A stretch of 64,000 nt of DNA from an uncultured Clostridia bacterium (GCA_949286725.1 CASECZ010000006.1:62001-126000); one strand, 5' to 3'; shown: positions 14,955 through 22,502, numbered from the stretch's first letter. Notes: generated from the letters alone by a model not told the origin. Numbers and translations are program-made.

Positions 14955-17867
14955 TTACGCGGTGTGATATTTCTTTGTGCGGTAGAGCAGATAGTACACG
15001 ACGGAACTGACGGGTAGATTGGTGAGCAGAATTATAGGCAGTCCCATCGTCATAAGTATCATAGTTTCGTCCTTGACGCTGACGCCGACCGCGAAGAAAG
15101 CAATCAGTACGAGCACCACTGCGAGTTCTATCATAATCATTCCGCGGTTTATTATCGACAACTTGAAGTTGAAGTCCGCGCGTTTGCGTTTGGTGGGGTT
15201 GAACAGATACGCCACCGAAGGCAACAGCATCAAAACCGCGCCGCCCAACATTATGGGCAGGAAGTATATCCAGGTTATGCGCGTTGCGGTCGACGCCCAC
15301 ATGACGGCAACTTCCACAAGGAATATCGCAAGCACAATCAGCCAGGAGTCACGATTGAGGCGGTTGGACTGAATGAAATTGAAGGTGTAGTATTCCGAAG
15401 TGTTGCCGCGGTCGTAAGGACGCATCTTGAACCCTTCGGCATAGAGACGGGTTTTGAGGTCGGTCTCGGACTTGGGCAGTTCGTGCTCCTGAACCGCAGG
15501 CTGAGGTTTCTCCTCGTTGTTTGCGGCGATGGAGGAGAAAAATTCCTTGTAATTGACGTCGCCTTTTTCGTAATCGAAAGCCTCAGTGCGTTTTCCGAGC
15601 ACCGCCGACGTCACGAATTCGCCTTTTTCCGCTTCGGACGGAACTGACCGTTCGTCTGCGAACATAGAGGTTTGCTCGTAATCGACGGGACGGTCGTATT
15701 CGCCGAAATTGGTGCTTTCTTCGGGTTGTATGTAAGGCGTTTCTTCCGTCTGCGCTTGAACTTCTTCGTTGTTCTTTGCGTCGATTTCCGCCTCTTTCTC
15801 GTCGAGTTTGCGGAAAATCTCGCTAAGCGTCGCCTGCGGCGTCTGTCGGCGGTCAACCTCGCGCTCCGCGCTGAAATAGTTGATTTCCTCGTTGCGGTTT
15901 TCCTCTTTTTCCGCCTCGTGCAAACGCGCGTATTCCGTCCAGATTTCGGAGGTTATTATGCGCTCGTTTTCGGGCACTTCGACCGTTTGCGCCGTGTCGG
16001 CGTCCCGTTGTCCGACGGTTTCTGTCTCTTCCGTCGCCGCGACGTCGGCTTTCGTTTCCGCATCGCCTTCGGGGACGGTGTAGGCTATCGCTTCGGGGAT
16101 GTTTTCCTGCGCGTCCAGTCTTTCTTTCACGGCGGCGAGTTCGTCCGCGAGCCGTTTGAGCTCGGCACGGCGTTCTTCCTCGCGTTTGCGGTTTTCTTCT
16201 TCGAGTTGAGCCTGAATGAGCGCGATGCGCGCCTGTTCTTCGGCGCGGAGTCTCTCTTCTTCCTCGCGTTTGGCGTCATCTACGTGCCAGATTGCCTGGT
16301 CGACGACGAATGCGTCGTTTTCCGCGCCCGCGGCCTTGTCGTATTCGGATTTTGCATCCAGACGCTCGAATATCTCTTTCAGAGATACGGTTGCGGATAC
16401 GGGCTCTTTTTTCTCTTCTTTCGCCTCTTCTTCGACAATTGTTTCTTCCTTCTCGGAGGAGACGACGGGTTCATCGACCTTTTCTGCGACTTCGACGGTT
16501 TTTTCTTTGGTTTCCTCTGCGGCGGGTTCGGTCTCGGTCGGGAATTTTGCCTCTTCCGCAACGACTTCCTCTTCCTTTTCTGACTTTTCTTCTTCGACGG
16601 GCAGAGGAGCAACCTGCCATTTTGCGTCTTCGACAATCAGTTTGTCGGCGCTTTCCGTCTTTACGGCGTATTCGGACTGTGCGTCGAGTTCCTTGAACAC
16701 GTCGGCAAGCGACATTGTTGCCTGTGAACGTAAAGCCTCTTCGCGTTCTCTTGCTATGCGTTCTTCCTCTTCCATACGCTCGCGTTCCTGTTTTTCGAGC
16801 AGGGCACGGCGTTCCTCTTCGGCGCGTTTTTCTTCTCTGAATGCGGCCTGTTCGCGCGCGAATTTTTCCTCTGCGGCAACGCGTTCCGCCTCTATGCGTT
16901 CCAGTTCGCACCTGCGCTCGTTTTCTATGCGCTCCGCTTCGCGTCGGCGTTCCTCTTCGGCACGCTGTTCCTCTCTGAATGCGGCTTGTTCGGCGGCAAA
17001 CTTCTCCTCGGCGGCGACGCGCTCGTCTTCGAGGCGTTGCAGTTCGATGCGGCGTTCCTCTTCGAACTCTTCCTGTCTGCGTGCGAGTTCCTCTTCGGAC
17101 GCGCGTTTTTCTTCGAGCAGTTTTTCCAGTTCCTCGCGGTGCTGTTCTTTCAGACGCTCCAACTCTTCCTTGCGCTCGGCTTCGATTCGCTCCATTTCGA
17201 CGCGGCGTTCCTCTTCCAGACGTTCGAGTTCCACGCGGCGTTCTTCGGCGTAGCGTTCGGACTCTTCGCGGCGGGCTTCGGCGAGAGCGGCCTGCTGTTC
17301 GGCGTCGGAAACTCGGTTCTGACCCTCTTCGGCAAGTCGTGCCGCTTCTTCCTCGGTGATTTCGTTGCCGGCGGCGTCGAGATATACCTTCTTTTCGACG
17401 AGGACGACTTTTTCGACCTCTTTTTCCTTATATACGACCTTGGACTTATCACCGCCTTCCTTTTTGGAGTAGGGGCGGAGTTCCTCGGCGTTGAAAGGTG
17501 CGGGGGTCTTGTCGAAATCGAACTGCTGAGAAGAGACGAGTTTGTCGAGAATGGTGCGCGAATATTCGTACTCGGACTTTTCCTTTTGCAGGAAGTTGCG
17601 TCCTTCCGCCGTGAGAGAGTAGTAACGTCTGCGACCGCCGCCCGTGTCGTCGGGGTCACCGTCGTAGGAAGAAATCAACCCCTGTTTTTCCAGTCGTTTG
17701 AGCTGGTTGTAGAGGGTGGGCTGCTTCAGTTTGTACTGACCTTCGCTCTTGGTTTCGATTTCTTTCAGAATGTCGTAGCCGTAACGGTCCTGGCTCCAAA
17801 GAGAGCCGAGAATAATGGTTGTCACGTTACCTCTGATGAGGTCGCTGTTGACAGAAGAAATGTCCAT
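14955..17867 (-). CDS. Membrane-anchored PadR-type regulator with long coiled coil
   Basis: 970 aa; PadR proteins are usually 100-200 aa. Residues 1-110 are a PadR winged helix (IILGSLWSQDRYGYDILKE, QPTLYNQLKRLEKQGLI, RRRYYSLTAEGR). Residues about 160-385 are a highly charged Glu/Arg coiled coil with heptad-like repeats. Three related modules follow: SLADVFKELDAQSEY (386-400), SLKEIFERLDAKSEY (495-509) and LSEIFRKLDEKEAEID (681-696), the first two with a trailing W(Q/H)V about 25 residues on. Four membrane segments end the protein (about 842-860, 866-890, 909-930, 935-958). Most likely a membrane-bound regulator or DNA-membrane tether; target unknown. GGAG precedes ATG 17867. Confidence 0.8.
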   Translation of the reverse strand: MDISSVNSDLIRGNVTTIILGSLWSQDRYGYDILKEIETKSEGQYKLKQPTLYNQLKRLEKQGLISSYDGDPDDTGGGRRRYYSLTAEGRNFLQKEKSEYEYSRTILDKLVSSQQFDFDKTPAPFNAEELRPYSKKEGGDKSKVVYKEKEVEKVVLVEKKVYLDAAGNEITEEEAARLAEEGQNRVSDAEQQAALAEARREESERYAEERRVELERLEEERRVEMERIEAERKEELERLKEQHREELEKLLEEKRASEEELARRQEEFEEERRIELQRLEDERVAAEEKFAAEQAAFREEQRAEEERRREAERIENERRCELERIEAERVAAEEKFAREQAAFREEKRAEEERRALLEKQERERMEEEERIAREREEALRSQATMSLADVFKELDAQSEYAVKTESADKLIVEDAKWQVAPLPVEEEKSEKEEEVVAEEAKFPTETEPAAEETKEKTVEVAEKVDEPVVSSEKEETIVEEEAKEEKKEPVSATVSLKEIFERLDAKSEYDKAAGAENDAFVVDQAIWHVDDAKREEEERLRAEEQARIALIQAQLEEENRKREEERRAELKRLADELAAVKERLDAQENIPEAIAYTVPEGDAETKADVAATEETETVGQRDADTAQTVEVPENERIITSEIWTEYARLHEAEKEENRNEEINYFSAEREVDRRQTPQATLSEIFRKLDEKEAEIDAKNNEEVQAQTEETPYIQPEESTNFGEYDRPVDYEQTSMFADERSVPSEAEKGEFVTSAVLGKRTEAFDYEKGDVNYKEFFSSIAANNEEKPQPAVQEHELPKSETDLKTRLYAEGFKMRPYDRGNTSEYYTFNFIQSNRLNRDSWLIVLAIFLVEVAVMWASTATRITWIYFLPIMLGGAVLMLLPSVAYLFNPTKRKRADFNFKLSIINRGMIMIELAVVLVLIAFFAVGVSVKDETMILMTMGLPIILLTNLPVSSVVYYLLYRTKKYHTA

Positions 17868-17894
17868 TTTTTCATCTCCCGTTTTGATAAATAA

Positions 17895-17940
17895 ATGATA
17901 ACAAACTATTATAAATAAGTCAATATTTTATAATAGTCAA
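17895..17940 (-). promoter_or_regulatory. Promoter and 33-bp dyad operator of the PadR-type gene
   Basis: On the minus strand: -35 TTGACT (17923-17918), 17-bp spacer, -10 TATCAT (17900-17895). A perfect 11-bp inverted repeat, ACTATTATAAA and TTTATAATAGT separated by 11 bp (17905-17937), covers the -35 box and most of the spacer. Autorepression by the PadR domain is the simplest reading. Confidence 0.65.
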
Positions 17941-17997
17941 CGGGCAAAAATGACGAAAATAGTACGAATTTGCGCCCTTTCGGCACGTTACGCGGGT

Positions 17998-19065
17998 TCA
18001 GTCCTCGTCGTCGCGCAGTGTGACGGCTTTTGCCGCCGCCTTTCTGTGGTCCTGTTCGATTGCGGCGTAGTGTTTTTTGGTGGTGTTGACGTCGCGGTGA
18101 CCGAGCACGTCGGCGACCATATAGATGTCGCCCGTGGCGCGGTAAAGGTTGGTGCCGTAAGTGCTGCGCAGTTTGTGCGGAGAAATCTTTTTGAGAGGAG
18201 CGGCAACCGCGGCGTATTTTTTGACCAGATTTTCGACCGCGCGCACGCAAATGCGTTTGACCTGCAAGGACAGAAACAGCGCTTCCTCGTCGGGGACGTT
18301 GAGTTTCTGCGTGCGGGAAAGCAACGCCTTGCGTTCGCCTTCCACGTAGTATTGCAACGCCTCTTTCACGTCGTCGTTGAAGTAGAGAATTGCCTGATTG
18401 CCGCCTTTGCGCGTCACGGTGAACGCGTTTGAGTCGAAGTCGACGTCTTTGAGATTGAGCCCCACGCATTCGCTGACTCGTATGCCCGTGCCGAGCAACA
18501 GAGAGAGTATGGCAACATCGCGCGCCCGCGTGTTGAGCAGGATTTTGCGCTGATGTTTGCTCATTCCTTCGCCGTCCTCCGCGGCGTTCAGAATTTTGTC
18601 TATTTCGTGGCGTTCCAGCCTTATGATGTCCTTGTCGTGCTGTTTGGGCATGGTCAGTTTCGCCGCCACGTTGGAAGAAAGTTTGTCCTTGTTGAAAAAG
18701 TATTTGAAAAGCGTGCGCACGGTGGATATTTTGCGTGCTTTGCCTTTGTCGCCGTTGGAGTATTCCTTGCCGTCGAATTCGTAAAGCGTGAGGTATTCCA
18801 GATAGTTTTCAAGGTGCGTAACCGTGATTTTTTCCAGGTCGGCAAGCGTGATTTCCTCCACTGTTTTGTCGCGGAAAGGACGGACACGCTTTGTCAGATA
18901 GTCGAAAAAAATGCGCAGGTCGTAGGCATAATTCAGTCGCGTGAGCGCCGTTGTCTGCGGTTCGATACCCACAAAGAATTCCTCGCAGAATTCGGGCAGA
19001 GTATCTCTGATTTCTCTTTGGCGCAGATTGGTGTCGCGCTCGCGTTCCTTGAAATAGTTTGCCAT
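17998..19065 (-). CDS. Tyrosine recombinase, XerC/XerD-like
   Basis: Site-specific recombinase, probably for chromosome dimer resolution. An N-terminal SAM-like core-binding domain (about 25-150) is followed by the catalytic domain with Arg in GTGIRVSECVGL (near 195), Lys in TRKGGNQ, the SPHKLRSTYG box with His and Arg (near 296), LGHRDVNTTKKHY with the last His and the nucleophile Tyr (near 331). 355 aa, longer than XerC (about 300) because of an extended N-terminus. The gene has its own promoter and no phage genes beside it, which favours a housekeeping role. Confidence 0.85.
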   Translation of the reverse strand: MANYFKERERDTNLRQREIRDTLPEFCEEFFVGIEPQTTALTRLNYAYDLRIFFDYLTKRVRPFRDKTVEEITLADLEKITVTHLENYLEYLTLYEFDGKEYSNGDKGKARKISTVRTLFKYFFNKDKLSSNVAAKLTMPKQHDKDIIRLERHEIDKILNAAEDGEGMSKHQRKILLNTRARDVAILSLLLGTGIRVSECVGLNLKDVDFDSNAFTVTRKGGNQAILYFNDDVKEALQYYVEGERKALLSRTQKLNVPDEEALFLSLQVKRICVRAVENLVKKYAAVAAPLKKISPHKLRSTYGTNLYRATGDIYMVADVLGHRDVNTTKKHYAAIEQDHRKAAAKAVTLRDDED

Positions 19066-19095
19066 ATCGCACTTCCTTGGCCGTTTTTCGGATTT

Positions 19096-19124
19096 ATTTT
19101 ACAAAACTATTCGCAAAATGTCAA
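19096..19124 (-). promoter_or_regulatory. Sigma-A promoter of the tyrosine recombinase gene
   Basis: Minus strand: -35 TTGACA (19124-19119), 17-bp spacer, -10 TAAAAT (19101-19096). The spacer contains one copy of the recurring motif AACTATTCGCAAAAT (19105-19119 on the plus strand). Confidence 0.8.
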
Positions 19125-19151
19125 TAATAAGCGCGCGCGCCCTTATTTCGG

Positions 19152-19181
19152 TTGCTCCGCAGAGAGGTGTTGTGTTACAAT
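19152..19181 (+). promoter_or_regulatory. Extended -10 promoter giving a leaderless transcript
   Basis: -35 TTGCTC (19152-19157), 18-bp spacer, extended -10 TGTTACAAT (TACAAT at 19176-19181). Only 6 nt separate the -10 from ATG 19188, so transcription should start at the ATG itself; no Shine-Dalgarno is present. Confidence 0.55.
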
Positions 19182-19187
19182 CACGTT

Positions 19188-19790
19188 ATGAGAAAAATCG
19201 AGAAAAACGAACTAAAAAAAGCGTGCGAAGCGTTTGCGGATATGTTTGCGGATTACAAGACCTATTCGCTGTTTTTTCCCGACGGGAAAACCCGCAGCAA
19301 TGGCATTTACTGGTTTTTCCGCTTCGAGGTGTACGGGGCGGTCGATTATACCTATGCTGACGACGATTTTTTGACGCTTGCCTGCGTGAAACGTCCGGGC
19401 GACCGCTCGCGGAATACGGACATACCGTTTTTCAATCCGTTTTTTGCCGTTCGGTTTCTTGCCGCGACGGGAATAAAGGCTCTGAAACTCGGCTCGGAGT
19501 ATCTGCGTTTTGCCGAAGAAGTGGCAAAAAAGTACTACAATCCCGAAACGGACTGTTACGTCAAGAATGTTGGCGTTGCGGCATCGGCACGCGGACAGGG
19601 CAGACTGCGCAAAGCCATTGACGAACTTTGCGGCGACAGAGCGGTGTATCTGGAAACGCACAGTCAAACCAACGTGGAAATATACCGTAAGCTCGGTTTC
19701 GAGCTGTGCGAAACGGCGATTTTCCACGGCGCGGCGCATTACGCTATGCGTCGTCCGGCAAAAGCGGACGTCATTTTGCGCGACGAATAA
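19188..19790 (+). CDS. GNAT-family acetyltransferase
   Basis: Predicted acetyl-CoA-dependent N-acetyltransferase; substrate unknown. The acetyl-CoA loop is seen in YVKNVGVAASARGQGRLRKA (beta strand plus the RGQG pyrophosphate loop, about residues 122-141), and LETHSQTNVEIYRKLGFEL is the C-terminal GNAT block. The N-terminal 100 residues contain ADMFADYKTYSLFFPD, as in other Clostridial GNATs of about 200 aa. Probably translated from a leaderless mRNA. Confidence 0.82.
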   Translation: MRKIEKNELKKACEAFADMFADYKTYSLFFPDGKTRSNGIYWFFRFEVYGAVDYTYADDDFLTLACVKRPGDRSRNTDIPFFNPFFAVRFLAATGIKALKLGSEYLRFAEEVAKKYYNPETDCYVKNVGVAASARGQGRLRKAIDELCGDRAVYLETHSQTNVEIYRKLGFELCETAIFHGAAHYAMRRPAKADVILRDE

Positions 19791-19826
19791 AATCCGCAAA
19801 AATTTTGTTTTTCACCTCAAAATCGT

Positions 19827-19882
19827 TTGACATTTATTTCGGAAAACACTAATATATCGGTAAAATAGTTGTACATCAAACT
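19827..19882 (+). promoter_or_regulatory. marR promoter with operator-like site just downstream
   Basis: -35 TTGACA (19827-19832), 17-bp spacer, -10 TAATAT (19850-19855), start expected near 19862. AGTTGTACATCAAACT (19867-19882) matches at 13 of 16 positions the perfect palindrome AGTTTGATATCAAACT at 20390, so it is probably a binding site of the MarR protein encoded next. Confidence 0.65.
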
Positions 19883-19911
19883 GTTGGACGTCGTATTATA
19901 TGGAGAACGGT

Positions 19912-20349
19912 ATGATTGAAATCGACAAATTGATAGGCACGAGAGCCAGAAAAATACAAAACCTCATTTCCAGAAAAGTAGAGAATTACGCCGCGACGCT
20001 GGGAGATATGCCCGTATCGGGGCCAAATCTGTTTATTCTCGCGTATTTGAAAGAGAACCGTGACCGCGACATCTTTCAAAGGGATTTGGAAAAGGTGCTG
20101 TCGGTAACGAAATCGACGTGCTCCAAGGTTCTGACCGTTATGGAGGCGAAAAACCTCGTAATGCGCAGTTCCGTCAAGGACGCGCGTTTCAACAAAGTGA
20201 CGGTTACGCAAAAAGGTATTGAAATCGTCGAGAAATTCGACAAGTACATTTCCGACCTTGACAAGGAAATGACGGCGGGTCTTAGCGACGAACAACTGAA
20301 AACCTTGTCAGATTGTATGGACGTAATCGAAGCCAATCTGAATAAATGA
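19912..20349 (+). CDS. MarR-family transcriptional regulator
   Basis: Winged-helix dimeric repressor. The protein starts MIEIDKLIGTRARKIQNLI; the DNA-binding region reads IFQRDLEKVLSVTKSTCSKVLTVMEAKNLVMR, then the wing SVKDARFNKVTVTQKG, and a C-terminal dimerisation helix. ATG 19912 is preferred (GGAG at 19902, 6 nt away) over ATG 19900. In relatives such genes often control adjacent multidrug ABC exporters; here only the first 90 codons of such an exporter remain downstream. 145 aa. Confidence 0.88.
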   Translation: MIEIDKLIGTRARKIQNLISRKVENYAATLGDMPVSGPNLFILAYLKENRDRDIFQRDLEKVLSVTKSTCSKVLTVMEAKNLVMRSSVKDARFNKVTVTQKGIEIVEKFDKYISDLDKEMTAGLSDEQLKTLSDCMDVIEANLNK

Positions 20350-20389
20350 TTGAAAATGCCGCTGTAAGCGGCAATCGGTTTGCCCAAAC

Positions 20390-20405
20390 AGTTTGATATC
20401 AAACT
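20390..20405 (+). promoter_or_regulatory. Perfect 16-bp palindrome, probable MarR operator
   Basis: AGTTTGATATCAAACT lies between marR and the exporter stub, 31 bp before the stub's ATG. It is closely related to the site in the marR promoter at 19867. Confidence 0.6.
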
Positions 20406-20435
20406 AGTTTCCTGCAAAAACTATCGGAGGTAGAA

Positions 20436-20720
20436 ATGAAGACATTGAAATTGCTTGCAGGTTCTTTGAGGGAAAACAAGACGAACGCGATACTCAGCAT
20501 TGTGTTCGTTGCGTTGGAAGTCGTATGTGAATGCGCGCTGCCGTTTGTCATGGCGAAACTCATCGACAGCAGCGGCGTGGACTGGAACAGCATTCTGCTT
20601 TACGGTGCAATTCTTATCGTGCTTGCCTGTGCCGCGCTTACTTGCGGCGTTGTGTCGGGAAAGTGCAGTGCAAAGGCGGGCGGAGTTTTTTTCAGTCTGG
20701 CGACGAAAACGCAAAATTAA
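20436..20720 (+). pseudogene. N-terminal stub of an ABC exporter
   Basis: The first 85 or so residues resemble the N-terminus of a multidrug-type ABC exporter half-transporter (MKTLKLLAGSLRENK; two hydrophobic segments, about 18-38 and 52-72; PFVMAKLIDSSG). A full exporter is about 580 aa with an ATP-binding domain; here the frame ends after 94 codons and no ATP-binding motif follows in any frame. A proper GGAGG precedes the ATG. Reads as a deletion remnant of a MarR-controlled exporter operon. Confidence 0.7.
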
Positions 20721-20797
20721 CAATCATATTGCAAACCGACATTGCGTTTGATAAAATGACAGTGAAAAAGCGCTTCGGCGCAACGGAAAGAAAGTAT

Positions 20798-21490
20798 ATG
20801 AAAGAAAATCAGAAGTATTTTGCCAAAAACGAAATGTACCGCAACAACATTTCCGACATCGTCGGCGAGGACGAAACCATACTGTGGGAAGGCGCGCCGA
20901 AAAAATCGGCATACATTGCCGCGGCGTTTCTCAAAATGTTGCCCATAGTCATTCTGTGGCTTGCCGTCGACATAACCATCATCGTCGTTTTGGCGGGACT
21001 GGAAGGCGTGCCCTGGTTTGCGTGGATATTTTTCGCCATTCACCTTGCGCCCGTCTGGATATGGATTGCAAACATCATTCACGCGGTTGCCGAGCTCAAA
21101 AACGTCCGTTATGCCATAACCGACAAGCGTATCATCATCAGAAGCGGAGTAATCGTCGATTTGAAATTTATGTATTTCACCGAGATAACCAACGTACGCG
21201 TCCGCGTCGGTGTGGTGGACAGACTGCTGAAAGTCGGTGATATCTATATCACCGCCGAGGTGCAGAAAGCGGTTTTGTACGACATCGCCGCGCCGTATAC
21301 GGTTGCCAACGAAATCCAGCGGCTGGTCAGAGATATCAAAAGCGATACCTTCTATCCCAACGCGCTCCGTCCCGAAACCAACCAAGGATACCGCACAAAA
21401 TACGTTGCGGGCGAAGGTTTTGGCAAACTCTCGGACGGCACTTCCGCAGACAAACCCGCAATCCCTTCCGACCCTGTTTCCGAAAAGTGA
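20798..21490 (+). CDS. PH-domain (YdbT/bPH2-like) membrane protein
   Basis: Function unknown. Residues about 20-50 (IVGEDETILWEGAPKKSAYI) and the segment VRYAITDKRIIIRSGVIVDL are typical of bacterial PH-like (YdbT-type) proteins, with two membrane segments between them (about 46-66 and 76-96). The region FTEITNVRVRVGVVDRLLKVGDIYI continues the PH fold; the C-terminal 35 residues look disordered. ATG 20798 is chosen over ATG 20756, since a promoter-like TTGCAA/GATAAA overlaps the latter. 230 aa. Confidence 0.78.
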   Translation: MKENQKYFAKNEMYRNNISDIVGEDETILWEGAPKKSAYIAAAFLKMLPIVILWLAVDITIIVVLAGLEGVPWFAWIFFAIHLAPVWIWIANIIHAVAELKNVRYAITDKRIIIRSGVIVDLKFMYFTEITNVRVRVGVVDRLLKVGDIYITAEVQKAVLYDIAAPYTVANEIQRLVRDIKSDTFYPNALRPETNQGYRTKYVAGEGFGKLSDGTSADKPAIPSDPVSEK

Positions 21491-21516
21491 CGCAGTCAAC
21501 AAAAATCAGCAAAAAA

Positions 21517-21545
21517 AAACAAGCCCCTAAGGGTTTGTTTTTATT
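21517..21545 (+). terminator. Rho-independent terminator after the PH-domain gene
   Basis: Stem AAACAAGCCC / GGGTTTGTTT (one G-U pair) with loop CTAA, followed by TTATTTT. Confidence 0.82.
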
Positions 21546-21563
21546 TTGTACGGTTTGTATCGA

Positions 21564-21701
21564 TTATTCGATTGATTGGTTGTTGCAATCGGATTGAGAG
21601 TTGGACGTTTCATTTGTCGCCGCTGTTTTGGCGTAACGCATAACCGTTGCTTTGTTTATGTACAGAATCAACCACATGACAGATAGTATGAAGGTCGGGT
21701 T
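21564..21701 (-). pseudogene. C-terminal remnant of a membrane protein
   Basis: Minus-strand codons read ...NPTFILSVMWLILYINKA..., one hydrophobic helix followed by a short polar tail ending in SIE and a stop (21564-21566). Codon choice resembles the host, unlike the AT-rich gene that abuts it. The frame opens right at the stop codon of the neighbouring lipoprotein gene, so the upstream part of this gene appears to have been replaced by the AT-rich insertion. Too short to name. Confidence 0.35.
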
Positions 21702-22085
21702 TTACTGTTTATATAGTACAATATTATTGCGATCAGTCTTTAATGATTTGTTGCTTGAGTTATATGTGTAAGTAACTCTGTCGTGCGACACTCCTAAAGT
21801 TAGAATAATTTCATTACCATTAACTTCGTATGTTCCATAAGCATACATTGGTTGTCCATTTCCTATATATGGAAGACTTGCCGCAAGTTCAAAACTTCGA
21901 TCTTTTTTTAATGTTAATGTTGCTCGTGTAAATGTACCATCATCACCAAATCCAGAACCTGCATAAGTGCCAACAAAACTGTCTTCTGGGTTACAAGCAG
22001 TTAAACTGCAAATTATAATTGTCAGCAAAATAATAATAATTATTGCAGGAAAAGTTCTTTTGTAAGTGGAAAGAGTTTTAAGCAT
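21702..22085 (-). CDS. Small lipoprotein of unknown function, AT-rich
   Basis: The 127-aa product has a basic N-terminus, a hydrophobic stretch (AIIIIILLTIIICS) and the lipobox SLTAC, so it should be lipid-anchored outside the cell after cleavage before Cys. The mature part (VGTYAGSGFGDDGTFTRATLTL... YGTYEVNGNEIILTLG) is of the small beta-barrel type seen in many Firmicute lipoproteins. ATG 22085 follows GAGGGG. Base composition is far below that of neighbours. Divergent from an XRE regulator across shared operator-like dyads, so the pair is probably an acquired unit. Confidence 0.75.
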   Translation of the reverse strand: MLKTLSTYKRTFPAIIIIILLTIIICSLTACNPEDSFVGTYAGSGFGDDGTFTRATLTLKKDRSFELAASLPYIGNGQPMYAYGTYEVNGNEIILTLGVSHDRVTYTYNSSNKSLKTDRNNIVLYKQ

Positions 22086-22117
22086 TATTGTTTCCCCTCT
22101 GTAATTCAATAATATAA

Positions 22118-22173
22118 ATAATAACTCAAATGAGTTATATAGTCAACTATATTGAGTTATTAAATTAACTCAA
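22118..22173. promoter_or_regulatory. Divergent promoter region with three dyads (lipoprotein/XRE)
   Basis: Minus-strand promoter: -35 TTGACT (22146-22141), 17-bp spacer, -10 TATTAT (22123-22118). Dyads: AACTCA-AA-TGAGTT (22123-22136) inside that spacer; ATATAGT-CA-ACTATAT (22137-22152); and TTGAGTTA / TAACTCAA with 6-bp centre (22152-22173), ahead of the plus-strand gene. The shared half-site TGAGTTA points to one regulator, most likely the adjacent XRE protein. Confidence 0.65.
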
Positions 22174-22214
22174 TTTGGTTATACAATTATTACGCAAAAA
22201 AAAGAGGCTAGGTT

Positions 22215-22502
22215 ATGGATGTCCTGAAAAGAATTGATTATTTGCGAAAAGAAAAAGGTTGGAGTATTAATTTTCTGGCTATGGAGGCTGGTCTTACACA
22301 ATCTACGTTAAATAATTTGTATAGCCGTAAAACTGAACCTAAAATAAATACATTAAGAGCGATATGTGAAGCTTTTGGAATTTCATTATCAGATTTTTTT
22401 AAAGAAGATGAAACTTTAGATGATGAACTCATTAGAAAAATAAAATGTTTATCTGATGATAACAAAAAAGCGTTAATGCAGATCATAAACAATATGAAAT
22501 GA
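22215..22502 (+). CDS. XRE-type helix-turn-helix regulator, AT-rich
   Basis: 95 aa. The helix-turn-helix is in the first 65 residues (IDYLRKEKGWSINFLAMEAG, then LTQSTLNNLYSRKTEPKI and LRAICEAFGISLSDFF), followed by a short C-terminal helix. Divergent from the lipoprotein gene, with which it shares operator-like dyads. AT-rich codon use like that gene. The Shine-Dalgarno is weak (AGAGG). Its natural role may be self-control plus control of the lipoprotein. Confidence 0.85.
   Translation: MDVLKRIDYLRKEKGWSINFLAMEAGLTQSTLNNLYSRKTEPKINTLRAICEAFGISLSDFFKEDETLDDELIRKIKCLSDDNKKALMQIINNMK

Noticed and set aside
16100..17350. Internal DNA repeats as a possible CRISPR or VNTR
   Set aside because: The similarity comes from Glu/Arg heptads of the coiled coil in the PadR-type protein; units are not regular DNA repeats. 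No CRISPR array was seen anywhere in the window.
17998..19065. Tyrosine recombinase as a phage or ICE integrase
   Set aside because: It has its own housekeeping-type promoter, host-like composition and no mobile-element genes or att repeats beside it; a Xer-type role fits better, though the longer N-terminus keeps some doubt.
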